DNA of 6,818 bases from Chloroflexota bacterium. GTDB lineage: Bacteria; Chloroflexota; Anaerolineae; Anaerolineales; Anaerolineaceae. This document shows positions 1-5,459 of this stretch, in pieces; position 1 is the stretch's first letter; the number at the start of each line of letters is the position of its first letter. The stretch spans positions 1 to 6,818 of the forward strand of contig JAEXTI010000288.1 of NCBI GenBank assembly GCA_023406965.1. Reading direction: 5' to 3'. The notes under the pieces are model-generated. The model made no database searches, was not told the origin of the DNA, and saw only the letters and a list, made by a program, of their open reading frames with translations. The position numbers were made by a program, and so were the translations under genes.

Positions 1-255
1 TACATCACCAAATCTATCTTCCTGGGAAAAGACCTGTGGAAGACCGAGCGCCTGGAAAGCTACCAGTACTTCACCGAAAGCGAATTCCGCCAGGCCTTCG
101 CCCAGGTTGGACTCAAAATCCTCGAGCTGCGCACCCTGACCATGAACGACGAGAAATGGAACAATGTTGTGCAGATCGAAACCCCCGGCGCTGCCTTCCC
201 TACCGAGCACATCTGGATTCTGGCCCAGTTGCCCGCTCAAGGAACTACTTCATAA
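1..255 (+). CDS. C-terminal part of a probable SAM-dependent methyltransferase (5' truncated)
   Basis: The first reading frame is open from the window edge to a TAA at 253-255 and gives 84 residues with no start codon needed. The sequence includes ESYQYFTESEFRQAFAQVGL followed by KILELRTLTM. This resembles the end of class I SAM-dependent methyltransferases of the Methyltransf_11/25 type, where a helix such as 'y.yfs..el...l...Gf' precedes a last beta strand. The SAM-binding motif I (GxGxG) would lie upstream of the window, so neither the enzyme class nor the substrate can be confirmed. The gene is followed after 13 bp by polX, whose ribosome binding site overlaps this stop codon, so the two are probably co-transcribed. 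Other frames here are also open but have lower-quality protein composition. Methyltransferase identity is moderate; that this frame is coding is fairly sure. Confidence 0.6.
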   Translation, partial: YITKSIFLGKDLWKTERLESYQYFTESEFRQAFAQVGLKILELRTLTMNDEKWNNVVQIETPGAAFPTEHIWILAQLPAQGTTS

Positions 256-260
256 GGAGA
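254..260 (+). promoter_or_regulatory. Shine-Dalgarno sequence of polX
   Basis: AAGGAGA lies 8 nt before the ATG at 269 and is a near-perfect anti-16S match. It overlaps the TAA stop (253-255) of the upstream gene, which favours translational coupling. It decides the polX start in favour of 269 over in-frame codons further upstream, such as the ATG at 164. Confidence 0.85.
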
Positions 261-268
261 AATCTCTT

Positions 269-2008
269 ATGCCTCAAAACCCAGATGCATTGACCAATGT
301 CGAGATCGCTGAGGTCTTCGAGCGCATCGCCAACTTGATGGAAATCAAAGGCGAGCTGGTCTTCAAAGTGCGCGCCTACCAGCGCGCCGCCGAGAGCCTG
401 CGCGACCTGCCCGAAGAAGCCGCCGCCCTCGATTCGCGCGGCGAACTTCCCAACGTGCCCGGCATCGGCAAAGCCATCACAGAGAAAATCCAGGAGCTGC
501 TCAGCACCGGCAAGCTCGAGTTCCTCAATCGCCTCGAAGACGAAGTGCCCCCCTCTCTATTGGATTTGCTGCGTGTCTCCGGAGTAGGCCCCAAGAAAGT
601 GGCCCTATTTTGGAAAGAATTGGGCCTTCTCACCCTGGCCGACCTGGAAGCCGCCGCCAAAGCCGGGAAAATCGCCACGCTGCCGGGCATGGGCGCCAAA
701 ACCGAAGCCAACATCCTGGCGGGCATCGCCGGGCTGGCCGCGCGTGGATCGCGCATGTCCCTGGGCAAGGCCTATACCGCCGGGCAGCGCTGGCTGGCCT
801 GGCTGCGCGAATTTCCTGGCGTGCAGCGAGCCGAAGCCGCCGGAAGTCTGCGCCGCTTCAAAGAGACGGTCGGCGACCTCGATTTGGTGGTGGCCTGCGC
901 CGACTCCCCGGCCCTCATGGCTGCTTTCACCAGCCACCCCAACGTGGTTCGCGTGCTGGGGCAAGGCGAAAATAAATCCAGTATCGAACTGCACGACGGT
1001 CTGCGCATCCAATTGTGGGCCCAGCCGTCCGAATCGTTTGGCGCGTTGTGGATGTACGCCACCGGCTCCAAAGACCACAATGTGCGCCTGCGCGAACTGG
1101 CCCAACGCCGCAAGCTGTCCCTCTCTGAGCGCGGCCTGACCGATGAAGCGGGAAATTTGCTCCGCTACCCCACCGAAGAAGAAGTTTACAGCGCCCTCGG
1201 TCTGGATTGGGTCCCCCCAGAGTTGCGTGAAGATCGCGGCGAGATCGACGCGGCCCTCAACCACCGCCTGCCGCGCCTGATTGAAACCAGCGACCTGCGC
1301 GCCGAACTGCACTCGCACTCCACCTGGAGCGATGGCTTGCTCAGCATTGAAGACATGGCCCTGGCGGCCATCCAGAAAGGTCACAAGGTTTTGTCCGTCA
1401 CTGATCATTCCAGCTACCTTGGCATTACCCGTGGGATGAAACCAGAGGATCTTCCCCGCCAGCGCGCCGAGATCGAAGCCGCCCGTAAGCACCTGGGCGA
1501 CCGCATTCTCATTCTGCACGGCGCTGAGGTGGATATCCGCGCCGACGGCGTACTCGATTACCCCGACGAAGCCCTGGCCCAATTGGATATCGTCATCGCC
1601 TCGCTGCATGCCTCGCTGCGCCAACCCCGCGAGCAAATCACCGCTCGCCTGCTAAATGCCATCCGCAATCCTCATGTGGACATCATCGCCCACCCCACCG
1701 GTCGGCTCCTGCCCGACCGTGCCGGGGCCGACCTCGATTGGCAAGCCGTTTTCCAGGCGGTTCAGGAGCATGGCACAGCGTTGGAAATCAACGCCGCCCC
1801 CCAACGTCTGGATACTGACGATATTCACACCCGCCATGCCGCCTCGTTGGGCATCCCCATCACCATCAACACCGACGCCCACTCCGCAGCCGATCTTGAC
1901 CAGGCCTTTTACGGCGTGTCGGTGGCTCGCCGCGCCGGGTTAGAAAAGGACGCAGTGATCAACACTTGGGAGCCCGATCGAATCACAGCTTGGTTGAAAA
2001 GCCGTTAG
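269..2008 (+). CDS. polX: DNA polymerase/3'-5' exonuclease PolX (family X polymerase with PHP domain)
   Basis: This 579-residue protein has the usual length and domain order of bacterial PolX, which family knowledge links to gap filling and base excision repair. An N-terminal helical 8-kDa-like domain carries helix-hairpin-helix motifs at VPGIGKA (63-69), VSGVGPKK (103-110) and LPGMGAKT (138-145). The palm has the nucleotidyltransferase motif from G192-S193 through R195/R196 to GDLD (202-205), with D203 and D205 as the first two catalytic carboxylates. TGSKDHN (265-271) follows. The C-terminal PHP nuclease domain (about 345-579) shows HSHSTWSDG (H348, H350, D355), TDH (378-380), E420, H447, HPTGR (475-479) and NTDAH (534-538), a complete-looking metal-ligand set. 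Oddity: the third palm aspartate (D256 in human Pol beta, in RIDIR) aligns with Q248 in RIQLW, so polymerase activity may be weak or lost while the Mn-dependent nuclease is kept. The start at 269 is fixed by the AAGGAGA sequence. The gene probably sits in an operon with the upstream methyltransferase-like gene and ends facing a convergent gene. Confidence 0.95.
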   Translation: MPQNPDALTNVEIAEVFERIANLMEIKGELVFKVRAYQRAAESLRDLPEEAAALDSRGELPNVPGIGKAITEKIQELLSTGKLEFLNRLEDEVPPSLLDLLRVSGVGPKKVALFWKELGLLTLADLEAAAKAGKIATLPGMGAKTEANILAGIAGLAARGSRMSLGKAYTAGQRWLAWLREFPGVQRAEAAGSLRRFKETVGDLDLVVACADSPALMAAFTSHPNVVRVLGQGENKSSIELHDGLRIQLWAQPSESFGALWMYATGSKDHNVRLRELAQRRKLSLSERGLTDEAGNLLRYPTEEEVYSALGLDWVPPELREDRGEIDAALNHRLPRLIETSDLRAELHSHSTWSDGLLSIEDMALAAIQKGHKVLSVTDHSSYLGITRGMKPEDLPRQRAEIEAARKHLGDRILILHGAEVDIRADGVLDYPDEALAQLDIVIASLHASLRQPREQITARLLNAIRNPHVDIIAHPTGRLLPDRAGADLDWQAVFQAVQEHGTALEINAAPQRLDTDDIHTRHAASLGIPITINTDAHSAADLDQAFYGVSVARRAGLEKDAVINTWEPDRITAWLKSR

Positions 2009-2021
2009 TCCGTCTTCGTAG

Positions 2022-2040
2022 CGCGGGTTTCTTACCCGCG
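2022..2040. repeat. Palindromic hairpin between convergent genes (possible bidirectional terminator or dispersed repeat)
   Basis: CGCGGGT (2022-2028) pairs perfectly with ACCCGCG (2034-2040) across the 5-nt loop TTCTT, with an additional outer G-T pair. It sits in the 54-bp gap between the polX stop (2008) and the stop of the minus-strand gene (2063), where it could end or protect both transcripts. There is no downstream T-run on either strand, so it is not a textbook intrinsic terminator. The form, a GC-rich arm with a short loop, also fits small dispersed intergenic palindromes. One copy in the window cannot decide this. Confidence 0.5.
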
Positions 2041-2062
2041 TCTGTGGGCATTGCCAGGTAAG

Positions 2063-4315
2063 CTACTCCATCGGAGCGAAGAACACCTGGTTACCAAACG
2101 CCAGCAACGCCCGCCGGTTCGGCGTAACCACAAACGAGGTCGGCTCGCCGGCTGGAACATAACTGCTCAGGCGGTTATCGGACCGGTATTGCCCCTGCAA
2201 ATTCAGCTTGCGCTGGCTGAACTGGTAAATCGATTTGTTCTGCGCATCCAGCACATACAAAGAAGGGTCGGGCGGCTCGGTGACTTGAAGCTGAAGGAAG
2301 GTTGCATCGGCAAACGACAGCGGCGAACTCTCACGCCCTGCGCGTCCATCGCCATACGGCGTTGGCTCGGTGCAATCGGTTGACTCACCGTTTGATCGAC
2401 AGGTTGTCATCGTGCCATCTTCATTTAAAATATACAGGTAATCTTCGTACAAAATCATATCCAGCACGTTGTTCAGGTTCGGGACGCTATCCGTGAAATA
2501 CAGATGCGGCAAACCCTCGAAACCTGGGCCTTCGGCTGCTGGATCGAAACGCCATACCCGATTCACTGCTGGATCCAAAACATACAGGCTGCCCTGTGAA
2601 TAACTGATCGCCTCGATCGTGCCCCAATTGGTTTCGGGAACAGGCAACGCCATGCTGCTGAACCCGGCCACATTGGGCGTGCAGAACACCAAATTGCCGC
2701 CGCCATCAATGGCCATCACCGCCGCATCAAAATCGTTCCCCGGCAGCAACGTGACAAAATCGAGGAGCGGGCCAATCACCGTGCCGCCGGCCATCCCCGG
2801 ACCGCACACAAAGGAAGCGTCGTACTCATAATCCTGGCCCGATCGTCTCAGGCGCAAGATGCGCCCTTGGGTAGAGTCCAGCATGTAAATATCGTTGAGA
2901 TAAACCATCATGCGGGTGATTTTGACGTCTGAGGGCAAATCCCCTGCTGCGACCGGCCGGTAAACCAGACGCTCAACGCCATCCGCCTCGTCAATCTTTG
3001 CCTGCACCGCATCGTACAGCCCATCCGCTTCTTCTGAACTACCATAATCCGAGGCTTTATCCAGCCAGTAAAGCGCCTGGTTCCAATCGTCGCGTCGTAG
3101 ACCCAAATCTTCCTTATTATTGGATTGTTCGAAGAAGTACTGCGCCGATTGCAGATACAATTGGTGCTGCTCGCTCCGCCCGCGCTGATAATATACCGTC
3201 ATGGCCACGGCCACAATCACCAGCGGTATCATAATCGCCACAAACAACATATTCCCCGGTGAAACATTTAAGCCGCGATCTGGATTTCCCGGCATGGCCC
3301 GCTCAAATAAGCGCTCCAGCCCCCGGCTGATGGAATTTCCAGCTTTGCGCATCTTTCCAATCCCATCCACTGCCGCTCGGGCAGCAGCCGCAGCCGCCGG
3401 AGAAGGTCCTTCGGGCTCAGACGCTTCTTCCTCAACGTGCACAACCCGGCGAGGCCGCTCAACCCTGGCCGTTTCCACTACTGGCGCCTGTACCTGCGCC
3501 ACCGTGGCGGGCTCTGGCATCCCCGCTTGAGGAATTTCCTGCGGCGCCTCGACCATCGGCGGCTCGGAAACCGCGATCTTCCCGCTCAGATACACGCCCT
3601 CGGGCACGGGCGTATACCCAACCGAAGAAGCCGAAATGGAAGCAGGAGGCGACACGGGCAAAATTTCTCCCTTGCCTTCGCTCAGCCGCACCACTCCGCC
3701 TTGCATATCCAACACTTCAGCGGTCAACCGCCGGGCCAGTTCCGCAACCGGCATTGTCACCGATTCATCCGGGAGGTCTCCCAAATGCTCCACTGTCCAG
3801 ATCAGGGTATCTCCCGCCGCAACTTCCGATTGGTAGTAACGCAGGCTGATCACCTTCGCCACGCCCATCCCGCGGCTCATCCCTTCCGCATCTTGAAAAT
3901 GCTCCACTGCCGAGCCGCTCAACCGGTAGGTGTGCAATGGGCCGCCCTGCGCCAGATATAACCGCCCGCTGTGGATCACTGCCAGGCTGATCAAGCCCAC
4001 CATCTGACCACCCGTCCGAGCGCTGCGCACATTTCGCGCCAGCAAAAAATCGTTCAAGCGCTCAGCCATCGCCCGCATCCCGGCTGTCACCGATCCGCTC
4101 GAGGTGAAATAAGTTTCAGCCAAACGATTGAGCATCTCGCGCTGCGCATTGGCCGCCAGCGGCATGCTCCCCGATTGGCTGAAGAAGAGGATCACCTGGT
4201 CCTGGCCGCGCAAACGAGCCGATTTCCGCGGTGCGCTCGCCGCCAAAAAACCGGGGAAATCCGGGCGAGTTTGGCCGGCTTCAAGCAGAATGGGATAGGT
4301 GGTGAGGTTGAACAA
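2063..4315 (-). CDS. Membrane protein with degenerate PP2C-like domain, one TM helix and C-terminal beta-propeller
   Basis: The product has 750 residues. Residues 1-215 follow a PP2C (PPM) phosphatase outline: an N-terminal segment ending RLRGQDQVILFF, then a strand pair ending LYLAQGGPLHTYRLSG (119-134), then GDTLIWTVEHLGDLPDESV (168-186). The metal-binding Asp motifs are replaced (see findings), so it is probably a non-catalytic or divergent domain. A Pro/Ala/Glu-rich linker (about 220-315) and an Arg-rich stretch precede one hydrophobic helix (about 355-376). Positive residues before the helix suggest a cytoplasmic N-terminus and external C-terminus. A helical, TPR-like stretch (about 383-445) leads to a beta-propeller (about 450-745), recognised by recurring strands IYMLD (476-480), LYVLD (577-581), LYIL (627-630) and LYVLD (686-690). 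The start is a TTG at 4315; AGGA lies 11 nt upstream and an in-frame stop lies just beyond. It converges on polX and diverges from the TadE-like gene. Its function is not known; signal sensing or surface scaffolding is a guess. Confidence 0.85.
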   Translation of the reverse strand: MFNLTTYPILLEAGQTRPDFPGFLAASAPRKSARLRGQDQVILFFSQSGSMPLAANAQREMLNRLAETYFTSSGSVTAGMRAMAERLNDFLLARNVRSARTGGQMVGLISLAVIHSGRLYLAQGGPLHTYRLSGSAVEHFQDAEGMSRGMGVAKVISLRYYQSEVAAGDTLIWTVEHLGDLPDESVTMPVAELARRLTAEVLDMQGGVVRLSEGKGEILPVSPPASISASSVGYTPVPEGVYLSGKIAVSEPPMVEAPQEIPQAGMPEPATVAQVQAPVVETARVERPRRVVHVEEEASEPEGPSPAAAAAARAAVDGIGKMRKAGNSISRGLERLFERAMPGNPDRGLNVSPGNMLFVAIMIPLVIVAVAMTVYYQRGRSEQHQLYLQSAQYFFEQSNNKEDLGLRRDDWNQALYWLDKASDYGSSEEADGLYDAVQAKIDEADGVERLVYRPVAAGDLPSDVKITRMMVYLNDIYMLDSTQGRILRLRRSGQDYEYDASFVCGPGMAGGTVIGPLLDFVTLLPGNDFDAAVMAIDGGGNLVFCTPNVAGFSSMALPVPETNWGTIEAISYSQGSLYVLDPAVNRVWRFDPAAEGPGFEGLPHLYFTDSVPNLNNVLDMILYEDYLYILNEDGTMTTCRSNGESTDCTEPTPYGDGRAGRESSPLSFADATFLQLQVTEPPDPSLYVLDAQNKSIYQFSQRKLNLQGQYRSDNRLSSYVPAGEPTSFVVTPNRRALLAFGNQVFFAPME

Positions 4316-4326
4316 GTCGGAGCTAA

Positions 4327-4330
4327 TCCT
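4327..4330 (-). promoter_or_regulatory. Weak Shine-Dalgarno before the TTG start of the PP2C-like gene
   Basis: On the minus strand, AGGA (within CTCAGGA) ends 11 nt before the TTG at 4315-4313. Upstream in this frame there is no ATG or GTG before an in-frame TAA, and the first internal ATG is codon 51, which would remove the first strand of the PP2C-like domain. TTG is therefore the best start, although the match is short and the spacing long. Confidence 0.5.
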
Positions 4331-4373
4331 GAGCGTTAATATGAGTTACCCGTACCAAGATTCGGTTGCAATT

Positions 4374-4379
4374 ATTATA
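4374..4379 (-). promoter_or_regulatory. Candidate -10 box for the minus-strand PP2C-like gene
   Basis: A perfect TATAAT reads on the minus strand, 58 bp before the TTG start, which would give a leader of roughly 50 nt. No good TTGACA-like -35 lies 16-18 bp upstream and there is no TG extension, so an activator or a chance match in AT-rich DNA is possible. Confidence 0.4.
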
Positions 4380-4474
4380 CCTTTATTGGGACTCTTTGGG
4401 AGTTGCCGTCGCAGGCTCCGCGCCGCCTGGATCGAGGATTATTGTCCCCAAAACCCCACGCATTCTAACCATAA

Positions 4475-4493
4475 CCTTACAAGCCCCTTACAA
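4475..4493 (+). promoter_or_regulatory. Tandem 8-bp direct repeat in 11-bp register (possible response-regulator site)
   Basis: CCTTACAA occurs at 4475-4482 and again at 4486-4493 with a 3-bp spacer, so the two copies lie on the same face of the helix. A weaker 5/8 match (TCTAACCA) lies a further 11 bp upstream at 4464-4471. This geometry matches tandem half-sites of OmpR/PhoB-family regulators; the core TTACAA-N5-TTACAA recalls the PhoP box of Bacillus (TTAACA repeats). It lies just upstream of the region where a -35 would sit for the TATAAT at 4521-4526, which has no -35 of its own. Which regulator binds is unknown. Confidence 0.4.
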
Positions 4494-4520
4494 TGTATAC
4501 TATAAGCGACTCGAAAAAAC

Positions 4521-4526
4521 TATAAT
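4521..4526 (+). promoter_or_regulatory. Candidate -10 box (TATAAT) for the TadE-like gene
   Basis: This is a perfect TATAAT on the plus strand, 118 bp before the ATG at 4644. The hexamer 17 bp upstream (TACTAT) is a poor -35. Together with the direct repeat ending at 4493, the arrangement would suit an activator-dependent promoter. It is an alternative to the promoter at 4563-4591, and both could be used. Confidence 0.3.
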
Positions 4527-4562
4527 TACGTTGCAATGAAATTACAATTATCCTGGATTTAC

Positions 4563-4591
4563 TTGACTTAATAATCTGTCACGACTATCTT
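4563..4591 (+). promoter_or_regulatory. Candidate sigma-70-type promoter of the TadE-like operon
   Basis: TTGACT (4563-4568, 5 of 6 to consensus) is followed after 17 bp by TATCTT (4586-4591, 4 of 6). Initiation near 4598 would give a leader of about 46 nt to the ATG at 4644. The sequence just downstream (TATATATT) is also AT-rich and offers alternative -10 registers. Confidence 0.45.
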
Positions 4592-4631
4592 ATATATTAG
4601 GGGAATCCAGCGAATGAATCTAGGTTAAAAT

Positions 4632-4635
4632 AGGA
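4632..4635 (+). promoter_or_regulatory. Shine-Dalgarno of the TadE-like gene
   Basis: AGGA (in TAGGAAAA) lies 8 nt before the ATG at 4644. The next in-frame ATG (4683, codon 14) has no such sequence in front of it, so 4644 is preferred. Confidence 0.6.
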
Positions 4636-4643
4636 AAATCGGT

Positions 4644-5459
4644 ATGCAATGGTTGGTTAAGTTATCACAGTTTCGACCGTTAATGCGGCGCCGTCCAAAG
4701 GGACAGTCGTTCCTTGAGTTGGCGCTCGTTTTGCCTATTCTGCTTCTTATTCTATTGGGCCTGATCGAAGTCGCCAACTATATCGGGCGTTATCTGGACG
4801 CCATTGATCTCACCCGCGAAGCAACCCGGTTCGCCTCTGTCCGCGATCCGTTTGCCGTCACCGCCTCAAGCGACGAAGACTGTTCAACCCCAGAATCATT
4901 CGAATTTTACTACGACATTGCCTGCATCTTCTCTCCCCCTCAGACCGTGGAGTGCCAGGCCGCAGACGACCCATTTTGCAACGGTCTCAACCCCTACATC
5001 ACCCTGGACCCTGCCACGGATGATGTGGTCATCTCTGTTTATACGGTCGAAGGCGCGAACCTCGTTTCCGACACCCATCCAAAATCGGGCAGTGGCAGCG
5101 ACTCCGCGACGGACGAAGGGGGCGAAACGACCAATTACTGGGCACTCTCTAACACCAGTTGGGGCGGTGGCCCAGGCACCAATAACTGGTCTAAAGATTG
5201 TGAAGGGAGTGTCGTGCGCGACCATCCCTATTATACGTTAACTCACATCCAAGAAATCGTTGATCCTGCTGCTTACGGGTCGACGCGCGTTGCTGCGCCC
5301 GCCAGCAAAGGATTCGTCGCTGTAGAAGTTTATTACTGCTACGACCAGGTTCTCAGTCTCCCAATTTTCACTATTTTTGTGCCTGACCCCATAATGATCC
5401 ATGCGTACACTATTATGCCTCTCCCAGCTGCTGCGCCAACACCTACGCCAAAGCCCTGA
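4644..5459 (+). CDS. TadE-like pseudopilin / pilus assembly protein
   Basis: The product has 271 residues. A basic N-terminus (MRRRPK, 14-19) is followed by GQSFLELALVLP (20-31) and a hydrophobic helix running to about residue 41, then E42 and a helix ending LTREATRFASVRDP. This is the classic TadE/TadG N-terminal pattern. Gly20 followed by Glu at the fifth position after it (E25) also fits a prepilin peptidase site of the G|xxxxE type, as used on TadE/TadF by the TadV-type peptidase in Tad (type IVc) pilus systems. The extracytoplasmic part holds six Cys, a Gly/Ser/Asn/Thr-rich stretch (about 148-185) and a short Pro/Thr tail (PTPTPKP). It is longer than typical TadE proteins, which are often 130-200 residues. 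The Shine-Dalgarno sequence at 4632 supports the start. The 3' end overlaps the next gene by 59 bp, which suggests co-expression. By family it should be a minor inner-membrane pilus component; the tad ATPase, secretin and major pilin are not in the window. Confidence 0.8.
   Translation: MQWLVKLSQFRPLMRRRPKGQSFLELALVLPILLLILLGLIEVANYIGRYLDAIDLTREATRFASVRDPFAVTASSDEDCSTPESFEFYYDIACIFSPPQTVECQAADDPFCNGLNPYITLDPATDDVVISVYTVEGANLVSDTHPKSGSGSDSATDEGGETTNYWALSNTSWGGGPGTNNWSKDCEGSVVRDHPYYTLTHIQEIVDPAAYGSTRVAAPASKGFVAVEVYYCYDQVLSLPIFTIFVPDPIMIHAYTIMPLPAAAPTPTPKP

Larger units (their letters stand above)
4316..4643. other. Divergent intergenic control region (328 bp)
   Basis: No convincing gene was found here. 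The flanks are clearly richer in A+T than the neighbouring genes, with a short GC-rich island at about 4401-4430. It contains a perfect TATAAT on the minus strand (4374-4379), a TATAAT on the plus strand (4521-4526), a TTGACT/TATCTT pair (4563-4591) and an 8-bp direct repeat (4475-4493). The sequence GTTGCAAT occurs twice (4365-4372 and 4530-4537), each beside an AT-rich tract. These are pattern matches to sigma-70-type consensus; actual start sites are unknown. Confidence 0.6.

Noticed and set aside
164..268. Upstream in-frame extension of polX from an ATG at 164
   Set aside because: It would overlap the upstream gene by 92 bp, the extra residues do not resemble PolX, and the strong AAGGAGA sits correctly before 269.
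36..293. 85-codon frame overlapping the methyltransferase-like 3' end
   Set aside because: It is rich in Arg/Pro/His without domain character, and it overlaps both the better frame ending at 255 and the polX start.
605..1636. Long antisense reading frame (343 codons) opposite polX
   Set aside because: It lies fully inside a gene with clear catalytic motifs, has a Gly/Gln/Val-rich composition without recognisable domains, and is explained by strong GC bias at third codon positions of polX.
4412..4429. Small inverted repeat CAGGC/GCCTG in the intergenic region
   Set aside because: There are only five pairs with an 8-nt loop in a GC-rich patch and no T-run, so it is easily explained by chance.
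4299..4505. Small plus-strand reading frame (68 codons) crossing into the intergenic region
   Set aside because: It begins inside the minus-strand gene, has no good ribosome binding site, and shows no domain or membrane pattern strong enough to claim a gene.
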